Below are positions 48,553 through 60,556 of a stretch of DNA of 64,000 nucleotides, in pieces. Under the pieces are notes generated by a model that was not told the DNA's origin, did not search any database, and was given only the letters and a program-made list of their open reading frames with translations. Within the stretch, counting starts at the first letter, position 1. Every line of letters starts with the position of its first letter. A program made the translations under genes and the position numbers. Source of the DNA: Steromphala cineraria. Taxonomy: Eukaryota; Mollusca; Gastropoda; Trochida; Trochidae. Location of the stretch: positions 32,026,815 to 32,090,814 of the forward strand of contig OU744730.1 of assembly GCA_916613615.1 (NCBI GenBank), in the 5' to 3' direction.

Positions 48553-49310
48553 GGGTTATAATTACAAAATGGATTTGTTACACCAATTTCCGCGATTCTG
48601 ATTGGACGGAAGCGCTCAAAAACCTGCTGCCATTTCTCGATAAATGCAGAAAAATTTGCAACCATACCATTCCTTGTGACGTCACAATCACCTGACGCAA
48701 TAGTTCGGGTTTGACAGTTGCGTGTTACATTCTAAGATAAGATAAAGATAAGATAACACTTTATTACCCAAAAGGGAATTCTTCTTGAATCAAATAGAGC
48801 TCATGGCATGAAATACATATGGACATTTATATAATAAGTTAAATATGAATAAAAAGTCAATTATATAAAATACACACACACACACACATTCTGTTGCAAA
48901 GACATATATAACATATCTTATCACTTCCCATCTGCGTTTGTAACAAGTAAATACATTCTTCTCCCTAACACAATCCATGCATTCACCGGAAAGACTGCAT
49001 TTTAATAACTACGAGTCCTCAAGCTTGTTCGCTCCGAGCGCCTCGCAAACGGCGGAAATTTTGAACGTCGTGTGATATGCTAATTAGAGTTATTTCGAAA
49101 ATGCGGATTCCGGTTAAGACGAATTGTGATTGCATGGGGGTCAATGGTTGCGAATACGAAATTAAATCTTCGGCCGTTTTAGTTTATGGAGTTCTCAATT
49201 TTGATTCAACTTTGTATTGTTTCGTGTAACAAACCACAATTTCACGACATTGATGACAGTTTTTGTGAAAATAATTAGGAACAACTATGTTAAAATGTTT
49301 ATTTTGTAAT
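48553..49310. other. Non-coding stretch with a possible LINE tail
   Basis: A short ataag/agata repeat followed by acactttattacccaaaagg near 48735-48780 looks like the antisense 3' end of a LINE. An (AC)n run lies near 48871-48888. No gene is seen. Confidence 0.35.
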
Positions 49311-49902
49311 TACACTCAGGGGCAAAAGAAACGATACCATATAAAATATATGATAGGTCAAGCTACGAGTCATATTTACGGCTGAATCTGGGTTAATTTG
49401 TTTCTTCAAGAGCTAACTGAACTAAGTTTTTAATTTCAAAGCTATATCTGTTAACGTTTTTGAAATATTGTTGAAATACAGGCCTTTCAAAAAACGCCGT
49501 TTTAAAATCTCCTTAACTAGACGAGATAGGAATGAGAAAATTACCCTTTTTCTTGTTTTTAAACCAACATACAGGCAAAATGCGTGAAGAAATTAACTTC
49601 TACCCGGTTTTTTTTATATTGATAACATCTAATATTTTTAAGATTTTTACATTTCATAATTTTTGTATTCCAATTTAAAAGATTATGATCAGAAATAACA
49701 TTTAAAAAGCTGTTTTCTGACCCCTCGTATATTTGAACAGTCACAGAGTTGTAAATATCATACTTTGATGTTTGAAATTCTTAGTACTTCTTCACAACTA
49801 ATTTGTCTATCTCAAGGGTTCGTAGTCGCATTTCATTTACAACAGGATTTTGTTCTGTACTCTTTTGGAAAGTTGGTATCGTTTCTTTTGCCCCTGAGTG
49901 TA
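49311..49902. mobile_element. Tc1-type MITE, 592 bp
   Basis: Perfect 29 bp terminal inverted repeats start TA-CACTCAGGGGCAAAAG and end CTTTTGCCCCTGAGTG-TA, so TA flanks both sides as in Tc1/mariner elements. No transposase is present. The interior shares tctccttaactagacgagat with the element at 59543-60123 in the opposite orientation. Confidence 0.9.
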
Positions 49903-50002
49903 TAAGGATTGTTTCCCATGTTTTGTGCCCCTACGCGATTTTATACAATTTGTTGCTGTTATACATCGATAGAGGCACAAAACATGTAAAACAATCCTTA
50001 AA
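49903..50002. repeat. Hairpin abutting the MITE
   Basis: The left arm aaggattgtttcccatgttt(tgtgcc) pairs with the right arm (ggcaca)aaacatgtaaaacaatcctt over about 27 bp. The left arm begins within a few bases of the MITE border. Confidence 0.65.
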
Positions 50003-50471
50003 CGTTTAGAGTATGAAAATTGGGGCTTTTAATAATGAGAAAACATGTTTCCATTTTAGAGACAATTAGCATATGCAATGTTCATACAATGAAATTTGTC
50101 CAGAATATATATAGATACAATAATACAATTCAATTTAAACACATGTTTACACATTTTTCTCTGTTTTTTTTTCTAAACGGTTTGAAAGGCCCTGGACATG
50201 ATATAAAAATATAATCGTATATTACGAATGTACCCCGAAACAAAGATAATGGATATTTATGTAAATAATAAATAAGACAAACCCTTTTTGGCATGTACAA
50301 ATGTATATTTGCATATATAAACACTCTTTAAGTGTCACAATGAAAGAAGAATGAAATAAAAATAATGGCATAAATTAATTTTAGAAAGGTTAACAAGGTT
50401 TTCAAGCGAAAACCTTTTATGATATGATGTATTCACGTGTTCTTCTTATAAATTATATCCAACATAGGGAA
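50003..50471. other. Upstream region of the 14-aa-repeat gene
   Basis: AT-rich with nothing recognised other than the core promoter that follows. Confidence 0.35.
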
Positions 50472-50477
50472 TATAAA
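50472..50477 (+). promoter_or_regulatory. Possible TATA box of the 14-aa-repeat gene
   Basis: TATAAA stands 70 bp before the ATG at 50547, which would place transcription start near 50503 and give a 5' UTR of about 45 bases. Confidence 0.35.
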
Positions 50478-50546
50478 ATGTTGGAAATCGACACATAAGT
50501 TGTGGAAAAAAACACCTGCTGTACGAGGCACCGTTGTAATTATAAG

Positions 50547-53500
50547 ATGTTGATTTTAGTTCTCAGTTTAGTTTCTGCAAACTGCTTAACAACAACAAGC
50601 ATTGAAATATTCAAGCCATATGGCCCAAAATTGTGTTCAAGTCTTTGTAAGAGCCGAGAAGGCGTTTCAGATTTCAGCTTTGATGAAATCAATCTTGTGT
50701 GTCAAATTGTCTTCAACGCAAGTATTCTAAAGCCTGCCCACAAGCACAGAGAGACAGGAAAAAGTGATGCAAACCTGGACCACAAGCACAGAGAGACAGG
50801 AACAAGTCATGCAAGCCTGGCCCACAAGCACAGAGAAACAAGAACAAGTGATGCAAGCCCGGCCCACAAGCACAGAGAGACAGGAACAAGTGATGCAAAC
50901 CTAGCCCACAAACACAGAGAGACAGGAACAAGTGATGCAAACCTGGCCCACAAGCACAGAGAAACAAGAACAAATCATGCAAGCCTGGCCCACAAGCACA
51001 GAGAGACAGGAACAAGTGATGCAAGCCTGGCCCACAAGCACAGAGAGACAGGAACAAGTGATGCAAGCCTGGCCCACAAGCACAGAGAGACAAGTTCAAG
51101 TGATGCAAACCTGGCCCACAAGCACAGAGAAACAAGAACAAGTGATGCAAGCCCGGCCCACAAGCACAGAGAGACAGGAACAAGTGATGCAAACCTAGCC
51201 CACAAACACAGAGAGACAGGAACAATTGATGCAAACCTGGCCCACAAGCACAGAGAGACAGGAACAAGTGATGCAAACCTGGCCCACAAGCACAGAGAGA
51301 CAGGAACAAATCATGCAAGCCTGGCCCACAAGCACAGAGAAACAAGAACAAATCATGCAAGCCTGGCCCACAAGCACAGAGAAACAAGAACAAATCATGC
51401 AAGCCTGGCCCACAAGCACAGAGAAACAGGAACAAGTGATGCAAGCCCGGCCCACAAGCACAGAGAGACAGGAACAAGTCATGCAAGTCTGGCCCACAAA
51501 CACAGAGAGACAGGAACAAGTGATGCAAGCCTTACCCACAAGCACAGAGAAACAAGAACAAGTGATGCAAGCCCGGCCCACAAGCACAGAGAGACAGGAA
51601 CAAGTGATGCAAACCTAGCCCACAAACACAGAGAGACAGGAACAATTGATGCAAACCTGGCCCACAAGCACAGAGAGACAGGAACAAGTGATGCAAACCT
51701 GGCCCACAAGCACAGAGAGACAGGAACAAATCATGCAAGCCTGGCCCACAAGCACAGAGAAACAAGAACAAATCATGCAAGCCTGGCCCACAAGCACAGA
51801 GAAACAAGAACAAATCATGCAAGCCTGGCCCACAAGCACAGAGAAACAGGAACAAGTGATGCAAGCCCGGCCCACAAGCACAGAGAGACAGGAACAAGTC
51901 ATGCAAGCCTGGCCCACAAGCACAGAGAAACAAGAACAAGTCATGCAAGCCTGGCCCACAAGCACAGAGAGACAGTAACAAGTGATGCAAGCCTTGCCCA
52001 CAAGCACAGAGAAACAAGAACAAGTGATGCAAGCCCGGCCCACAAGCACAGAGAGACAGGAACAAGTGATGCAAACCTAGCCCAGAAACACAGAGAGACA
52101 GGAACAATTGATGCAAACCTGGCCCACAAGCACAGAGAGACAGGAACAAGTGATGCAAACCTGGCCCACAAGCACAGAGAGACAGGAACAAGTCATGCAA
52201 GCCTGGCCCACAAGCACAGAGAGACAGGAACAAGTCATGCAAGCCCGGCCCACAAGCACAGAGAGACAGGAACAAGTCATGCAAGCCTGGCCCACAAGCA
52301 CAGAGAGACAGGAACAATTGATGCAAACCTGGCCCACAAGCACAGAGAGACAGGAACAAGTGATGCAAACCTGGCCCACAAGCACAGAGAGACAGGAACA
52401 AGTCATGCAAGCCTGGCCCACAAGCACAGAGAGACAGGAACAAGTCATGCAAGCCTGGCCCACAAGCACAGAGAGACAGGAACAAGTCATGCAAGCCCGG
52501 CCCACAAGCACAGAGAGACAGGAACAAGTCATGCAAGCCCGGCCCACAAGCACAGAGAGACAGGAACAAGTCATGCAAGCCCGGCCCACAAGCACAGAGA
52601 GACAGGAACAAGTCATGCAAGCCCGGCCCACAAGCACAGAGAGACAGGAACAAGTGATGCAAACCTAGCCCACAAACACAGAGAGACAGGAACAATTGAT
52701 GCAAACCTGGCCCACAAGCACAGAGAGACAGGAACAAGTGATGCAAACCTGGCCCACAAGCACATAGAGACAGGAACAAATCATGCAAGCCTGGCCCACA
52801 AGCACAGAGAAACAAGAACAAATCATGCAAGCCTGGCCCACAAGCACAGAGAGACAGGAACAAGTGATGCAAGCCTTGCCCACAAGCACAGAGAAACAAG
52901 AACAAGTGATGCAAGCCCGGCCCACAAGCACAGAGAGACAGGAACAAGTGATGCAAACCTAGCCCACAAACACAGAGAGACAGGAACAATTGATGCAAAC
53001 CTGGCCCGTAAGCACAGAGAGACAGGAACAATTGATGCAAACCTGGCCCACAAGCACAGAGAGACAGGAACAAGTGATGCAAACCTGGCCCACAAGCACA
53101 GAGAAACAAGAACAAATCATGCAAGCCCGGCCCACAAGCACAGAGAGACAGGAACAAGTCATGCAAGCCCGGCCCACAAGCACAGAGAGACAGGAACAAG
53201 TGGTGCAAACCTAGCCCACAAACACAGAGAGACAGGAACAATTGATGCAAACCTGGCCCACAAGCACAGAGAGACAGGAACAAGTGATGCAAACCTGGCC
53301 CACAAGCACAGAGAGACAGGAACAAATCATGCAAGCCTGGCCCACAAGCACAGAGAAACAAGAACAAATCATGCAAGCCTGGCCCACAAGCACAGAGAGA
53401 CAGGAACAAGTGATGCAAACCTGGCCCACAAGCACAGAGAAACAAGAACAAGTCATGCAAGCCTGGCCCACAAACACAGAGAGACAGGAACAAGTGATGC

Positions 53501-56500
53501 AAGCCTTGCCCACAAGCACAGAGAAACAAGAACAAGTGATGCAAGCCCGGCCCACAAGCACAGAGAGACAGGAACAAGTGATGCAAACCTAGCCCACAAA
53601 CACAGAGAGACAGGAACAAGTGATGCAAGCCTTGCCCACACGCACAGAGAAACAAGAACAAGTCATGCAAGTCTGGCCCACAAGCACAGAGAGACAGTAA
53701 CAAGTGGTGCAAGCCTTGCCCACAAGCACAGAGAAACAAGAACAAGTGATGCAAGCCCGGCCCACAAGCACAGAGAGACAGGAACAAGTGATGCAAACCT
53801 AGCCCACAAACACAGAGAGACAGGAACAATTGATGCAAACCTGGCCCACAAGCACAGAGAGACAGGAACAATTGATGCAAACCTGGCCCACAAGCACAGA
53901 GAAACAAGAACAAGTCATGCAAGCCTGGCCCACATGCACAGAGAGACAGTAACAAGTGATGCAAGCCCGGCCCACAAGCACAGAGAAACAAGAACAAGTG
54001 ATGCAAACCTAGCCCACAAACACAGAGAGACAGTAACAAGTGATGCAAGCCCGGCCCACAAGCACAGAGAAACAAGAACAAGTGATGCAAACCTAGCCCA
54101 CAAGCACAGAGAAACAAGAACACGTCATGCAAGCCTGGCCCACAAGCACAGAGAGACAGGAACAAGTCATGCAAGCCTGGCCCACAAGCACAGAGAGACA
54201 GGAACAAGTCATGCAAGCCTGGCCCACAAGCACAGAGAGACAGGAACAATTGATGCAAACCTGGCCCACAAGCACAGAGAGACAGGAACAAGTGATGCAA
54301 ACCTGGCCCACAAGCACAGAGAGACAGGAACAAGTCATGCAAGCCTGGCCCACAAGCACAGAGAGACAGGAACAAGTCATGCAAGCCCGGCCCACAAGCA
54401 CAGAGAGACAGGAACAAGTCATGCAAGCCTGGCCCACAAGCACAGAGAGACAGGAACAATTGATGCAAACCTGGCCCACAAGCACAGAGAGACAGGAACA
54501 AGTGATGCAAACCTGGCCCACAAGCACAGAGAGACAGGAACAAGTCATGCAAGCCTGGCCCACAAGCACAGAGAGACAGGAACAAGTCATGCAAGCCTGG
54601 CCCACAAGCACAGAGAGACAGGAACAAGTCATGCAAGCCAGGCCCACAAGCACAGAGAGACAGGAACAAGTCATGCAAGCCCGGCCCACAAGCACAGAGA
54701 GACAGGAACAAGTCATGCAAGCCCGGCCCACAAGCACAGAGAGACAGGAACAAGTCATGCAAGCCTGGCCCACAAGCACAGAGAGACAGGAACAAGTGAT
54801 GCAAACCTAGCCCACAAACACAGAGAGACAGTAACAAGTGATGCAAGCCCGGCCCACAAGCACAGAGAAACAAGAACAAGTGATGCAAACCTAGCCCACA
54901 AGCACAGAGAAACAAGAACACGTCATGCAAGCCTGGCCCACAAGCACAGAGAGACAGGAACAAGTCATGCAAGCCTGGCCCACAAGCACAGAGAGACAGG
55001 AACAAGTCATGCAAGCCTGGCCCACAAGCACAGAGAGACAGGAACAATTGATGCAAACCTGGCCCACAAGCACAGAGAGACAGGAACAAGTGATGCAAAC
55101 CTGGCCCACAAGCACAGAGAGACAGGAACAAGTCATGCAAGCCTGGCCCACAAGCACAGAGAGACAGGAACAAGTCATGCAAGCCCGGCCCACAAGCACA
55201 GAGAGACAGGAACAAGTCATGCAAGCCTGGCCCACAAGCACAGAGAGACAGGAACAATTGATGCAAACCTGGCCCACAAGCACAGAGAGACAGGAACAAG
55301 TGATGCAAACCTGGCCCACAAGCACAGAGAGACAGGAACAAGTCATGCAAGCCTGGCCCACAAGCACAGAGAGACAGGAACAAGTCATGCAAGCCTGGCC
55401 CACAAGCACAGAGAGACAGGAACAAGTCATGCAAGCCAGGCCCACAAGCACAGAGAGACAGGAACAAGTCATGCAAGCCCGGCCCACAAGCACAGAGAGA
55501 CAGGAACAAGTCATGCAAGCCCGGCCCACAAGCACAGAGAGACAGGAACAAGTCATGCAAGCCCGGCCCACAAGCACAGAGAGACAGGAACAAGTGATGC
55601 AAACCTAGCCCACAAACACAGAGAGACAGGAACAATTGATGCAAACCTGGCCCACAAGCACAGAGAGACAGGAACAAGTGATGCAAACCTGGCCCACAAG
55701 CACAGAGAGACAGGAACAAATCATGCAAGCCTGGCCCACAAGCACAGAGAAACAAGAACAAATCATGCAAGCCTGGCCCACAAGCACAGAGAGACAGGAA
55801 CAAGTGATGCAAGCCTTGCCCACAAGCACAGAGAAACAGGAACAAGTGATGCAAGCCCGGCCCACAAGCACAGAGAGACAGGAACAAGTGATGCAAACCT
55901 AGCCCACAAACACAGAGAGACAGGAACAATTGATGCAAACCTGGCCCACAAGCACAGAGAGACAGGAACAATTGATGCAAACCTGGCCCACAAGCACAGA
56001 GAGACAGGAACAAGTGATGCAAACCTGGCCCACAAGCACAGAGAAACAAGAACAAATCATGCAAGCCCGGCCCACAAGCACAGAGAGACAGGAACAAGTC
56101 ATGCAAGCCCGGCCCACAAGCACAGAGAGACAGGAACAAGTGATGCAAACCTAGCCCACAAACACAGAGAGACAGGAACAATTGATGCAAACCTGGCCCA
56201 CAAGCACAGAGAGACAGGAACAAGTGATGCAAACCTGGCCCACAAGCACAGAGAGACAGGAACAAATCATACAAGCCTGGCCCACAAGCACAGAGAAACA
56301 AGAACAAATCATGCAAGCCTGGCCCACAAGCACAGAGAGACAGGAACAAGTGATGCAAACCTGGCCCACAAGCACAGAGAAACAAGAACAAGTCATGCAA
56401 GCCTGGCCCACAAACACAGAGAGACAGGAACAAGTGATGCAAGCCTTGCCCACAAGCACAGAGAAACAAGAACAAGTGATGCAAGCCCGGCCCACAAGCA

Positions 56501-59193
56501 CAGAGAGACAGGAACAAGTGATGCAAACCTAGCCCACAAACACAGAGAGACAGGAACAAGTGATGCAAGCCTTGCCCACAAGCACAGAGAAACAAGAACA
56601 AGTCATGCAAGTCTGGCCCACAAGCACAGAGAGACAGTAACAAGTGATGCAAGCCTTGCCCACAAGCACAGAGGAACAAGAACAAGTGATGCAAGCTCGG
56701 CCCACAAGCACAGAGAGACAGGAACAAGTGATGCAAACCTAGCCCACAAACACAGAGAGACAGGAACAATTGATGCAAACCTGGCCCACAAGCACAGAGA
56801 GACAGGAACAATTGATGCAAACCTGGCCCACAAGCACAGAGAAACAAGAACAAGTCATGCAAGCCTGGCCCACAAGCACAGAGAGACAGGAACAAGTCAT
56901 GCAAGCCTGGCCCACAAGCACAGAGAGACAGGAACAAGTCATGCAAGCCCGGCCCACATGCACAGAGAGACAGTAACAAGTGATGCAAGCCTTGCCCACA
57001 AGCACAGAGAGACAGGAACAAGTCATGCAAGCCTGGCCCACAAGCACAGAGAGACAGGAACAAGTGATGCAAACCTGGCCCACAAGCACAGAGAGACAGG
57101 AACAAGTGATGCAAACCTGGCCCACAAGCACAGAGAAACAGGAACAAGTCATGCAAGCCTGGCCCACAAGCACAGAGAGACAGGAACAAGTCATGCAAGC
57201 CTGGCCCACAAGCACAGAGAGACAGGAACAAGTGATGCAAACCTGGCCCACAAGCACAGAGAGACAGGAACAAGTGATGCAAACCTGGCCCACAAGCACA
57301 GAGAGACAGGAACACGTCATGCAAGCCTGGCCCACAAGCACAGAGAGACAGGAACAAGTGATGCAAACCCGGCCCACAAGCACAGAGAGACAGGAACAAG
57401 TGATGCAAACCTGGCCCACAAGCACAGAGAGACAGGAACAAGTGATACAAACCTGGCCCACAAGCACAGAGAGACAGGAACAAGTGATGCAAGTCTGGCC
57501 CACAAGCACAGAGAAACAAGAACAAGTCATGCAAGCCTGGCCCACAAGCACAGAGAGACAAGTTCAAGTGATGCAAGTCTGGCCCACAAGCACAGAGAGA
57601 CAGGAACAAGTCATGCAAGCCTGGCCCACAAGCACAGAGAGACAGGAACAAGTGATGCAAACCTGGCCCACAAGCACAGAGAGACAGGAACAAGTGATGC
57701 AAACCCGGCCTACAAGCACAGAGAGACAAGTTCAAGTGATGCAAGTCTGGCCCACAAGCACAGAGAGACAGTTACAAGTGATGCAAGTCTGGCCCACAAG
57801 CACAGAGAGACAAGTTTAAGTGATGCAAGTCTGGCCCACAAGCACAGAGAAACAAGAACAAGTGATGCAAGTTTGGCCCACAAGCACAGAGAAACAAGAA
57901 CAAGTGATGCAAGTCTGGCCCACAAGCACAGAGAGACAGGAACAAGTGATGCAAGTCTGGCCCACAAGCACAGAGAGACAGGAACAAGTGATGCAAGTCT
58001 GGCCCACAAGCACAGAGAGACAAGAACAAGTGATGCAAACCTGGCCCACAAGCACAGGGAGACAAGAACAAGTGATGCAAACCTTCACCACCACTCAAAA
58101 GAAGAGAAACCGAATGTCTGTGATGTTGTCAAGAAGAGTTTAGGTAAGTAAATGCATGTACTTCGACAGAGTATCAAACCACAGCGAAATTCATCGTCAA
58201 TACTATATGTATGTCAATCCATCCATTTGGAGGTTAAAGGCACTTTTTCACACTTTTTTGTGGAAATATTTGGATGTTAATAAAAATAGTAAATGCTTTC
58301 AATTCTAAAACATCATCAAAACAATTAAAGGAGTTTTAATACAGTTCGTACGTAACTGGTGACGAGAGAGCAAAACATGTTTTATAGGATTGAGGTGAAA
58401 CAAATGACATGCAATGACCACACAACATTTCAAAATTACTAATGAAATTTGATACCTTATCAAAGAGTCAAAGAAGCATGTATAACCCATGAAACAAACT
58501 TTGAAAATCTTTCCTATCAGGCATGTGGCAAATATATATATTGGAGTAAATAGTTAAAAGGTTCAATTCAATCAATATCAAAATATTGAGGACTGAATAA
58601 ATACATATTCATTCATTCTTTTAACAAAATCTTTGAACCTAATTTTCTTCAAAGATTGGAGGTCGGATCGTCTGCAGAAAGAGGTCTGCCCGAAAAGTGG
58701 TGTTGCAAGACTTCACTATGCTTGTAGGAGAGGAAAGTTAGCCAAGGTGAAGAGAATCTTGACCAGTGGTCAGGTCACTATCAACTGTCCAGATAAAATG
58801 GGACGGACACCTGTCATGAGGGCAGTGAAGTTTGGAAAAGAAAACATCTTTGCCTATCTAGTCAACAAAAAATGTGATCTTCAAGCTCATGATCGATCCG
58901 GGCGGACTCTGTTATGGTTTGCAGTCAAAAGTAATAGAATGAGTTTCGTCAAGAAATTATTGGATGTTCCACTTATTTGTTTAATTGATATTGATGCTAG
59001 AGATAGTGAAAAGAGAACACCTCTGTTTACAGCTGTACTATCGGGGAAACTGAATGCTGTGAAAATGTTGGTGGAGAAAGGAGCTGATGTAAAAGCATTT
59101 TATAAATATGGCAATGACATATTGGAAATGTCAATGTTTCTTTGCGGTCTCCCGATGATAAATTATATCTTATCACTTAATGTCTTTGAATAA
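50547..59193 (+). CDS. Predicted secreted 14-residue-repeat / ankyrin protein, 2,711 aa
   Basis: Exon 1 is 50547-58143 and exon 2 is 58655-59193. The donor is TTAG|GTAAGT and the acceptor TTTTCTTCAAAG. One base on the left and two on the right complete GAT (Asp), so the phase matches. The start ATG at 50547 is the first after an in-frame stop at 50496. Residues 1-14 (MLILVLSLVSANCL) look like a signal peptide. Residues 15-64 hold three cysteines. Residues 65-2514 are 175 repeats of 14 (consensus HKHRETGTSDANLA; positions 7, 9, 10, 12 and 13 vary). Residues 2515-2532 are a charged linker. The second exon encodes about four and a half ankyrin repeats (SGVARLHYACRRGKLAKVKR, GRTPVMRAVKFGKENIFAYL, KRTPLFTAVLSGKLNAVKML). 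His, Lys and Arg dominate the repeats, so the protein is very basic. Function is unknown. A secreted structural, adhesive or metal-binding role is conceivable but unproven. Confidence 0.75.
50739..58088 (+). repeat. Coding minisatellite: 175 units of 42 bp
   Basis: The span from the first HKHRET codon to the last unit is 7,350 bases, exactly 175 x 42, so there is no net indel. The unit is close to cacaagcacagagagacagg followed by aacaagtgatgcaaacctggcc. Because 42 is divisible by three, other frames are also long: the antisense frame (LHHLFLSLCACGPG) is open for 2,070 codons. I treat those as artefacts. Confidence 0.95.
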
Positions 59194-59377
59194 GATTCCT
59201 ATGAATCATTTAACTCCTTTATTTATAACAGTTAAATAAGGCAATTTAACGTTCACAAGCTTTTGTTTAAAGAAGGCGTAGATATATGAGCTAAACATAT
59301 TTTTTATTTCCAAAGAAAGTTGGTTCGGCAAACAAGCAAAAGTCTGCTTATATCAATGCTTCACCAATGCAAGGAAC

Positions 59378-59390
59378 AATAAAAAATAAA
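59378..59390 (+). terminator. Polyadenylation signals of the repeat/ankyrin gene
   Basis: Two AATAAA hexamers (59378-59383 and 59385-59390) lie about 190 bases after the stop codon. Confidence 0.5.
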
Positions 59391-59542
59391 TGCACAACAC
59401 GTGAAGAGAGCAAATAAAAAATAATAAGGACATAATTATTTTAATTGTTGTCAATCTACATGAGCGTTGATATTTAACGCAGTTGATGAAAATAACAATA
59501 ACATAATGATATTTGCCTGTTGCAAAAATTTAAAAAAAATAA

Positions 59543-60123
59543 TAAACTCATGTCCAAAAGAAACGATACCACGTTTTCAAAGTCGTCCGAAACAAAATTC
59601 TATAACCTGACAGAGTCGAATTTAAGTGTGTCTAACAGGCATATATCTTGTAAAAAAGTATGCACATTTGCATTCTTCAGGAAAAGATACTTTTGATTTT
59701 GTGTCTTTTCAAATGTACATGGAGTGCATAAATCGAAATTTCAAATTGTTTTTTGAACAGAACGTTTGTCAGTTCACTTTAAAATTGATAAAGTATTGAA
59801 TTTATGTCAGAAAAAAATGTTGTTGATATAAAACACTTTATTTGACATCAATTCGTTGCCGCGTCACTGCACTAGAACGTTTTAAAACAAGCGAAAGTGT
59901 CCAATTTCTCTCTGCTATCTCGCCTAGTTAAGGAGATTCCAGATCGATGATTTTTTCAAATGCATGTTTCTCGCAAACATGAAAAGATAATGTTTCCAAA
60001 TTTTGCATAGACGTAAGTTGACTACTGAAGAAATGATATTACTATGTTTTAGTCTTATTAATCTGCAATGGATTGAGTTATTTTGGGATTTGTATGGTAT
60101 CGTTTCTTTTGGACATGAGTTTA
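59543..60123. mobile_element. Tc1-type MITE, 581 bp
   Basis: Terminal repeats TAAACTCATGTCCAAAAG... and ...CTTTTGGACATGAGTTTA are perfect over 28 bp, with TA at both borders. The interior block ctatctcgcctagttaagga is shared in reverse with 49311-49902. The termini differ from that element at a few positions (tgtccaaaag versus ggggcaaaag). No coding sequence. Confidence 0.85.
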
Positions 60124-60354
60124 TATATAATAAAAAGGAAAAAAAATTAAAAAAAAATTTTGTAACCTTGTTCATGTATCCCTCTGTCAACATTTCACTT
60201 TTGGAAAATTCTAAAATATTACCATTTCTTAGCTGAGTGGTTTCAGGCAAAACATCTGGGTCCAAATTTTAAGGGTTCATATGCCGAAAAGTGTCTGCCA
60301 CACCTACAAGAGACATGATGTCAACATTAAATTTATTTATTAGTTCCTAATTCA

Positions 60355-60556
60355 CTATGGAACACGGTGGTGTAGTGCTAAGCAAGCTGGCCTCTCAAAA
60401 ATCAAACTGTATTGTATCCCTGGACAAGCGATTTGGATCGCTCTTAGTTCTGTAGGCTGTAAAAATAGGTACCTGAAAACAGGATGTACAGATCTACGTG
60501 GTCCTGCTAAGCACTTGATAGCACAGGCCCCCGGGTCATTGAGCAATCATCCCTTT
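60355..60556 (+). mobile_element. SINE-like fragment
   Basis: It begins tatggaacacggtggtgtag and tgctaagcaagctggcc, resembling a decayed tRNA-type head (box A region), continues for about 150 bases with a ggtacctgaaaacagg segment, and ends in an A-rich tail (taaaaaaagaaaaaaaa). Box B is not clear. Confidence 0.4.

Noticed and set aside
50502..50546. Upstream GTG start extending the repeat protein by 15 residues
   Set aside because: Nuclear eukaryotic genes start at ATG. The ATG at 50547 immediately begins a hydrophobic leader.
51532..57744. Antisense open frame of 2,070 codons across the 42 bp array
   Set aside because: It is an automatic result of a unit length divisible by three. It has no leader, no splice partner and a Cys/Leu-rich composition without a domain. 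The sense frame has the signal peptide and a phase-matched intron.
58633..58654. Ankyrin frame starting at TTG 58633
   Set aside because: Those bases form the pyrimidine-rich acceptor; the exon more plausibly begins at 58655 in phase with the donor at 58143.
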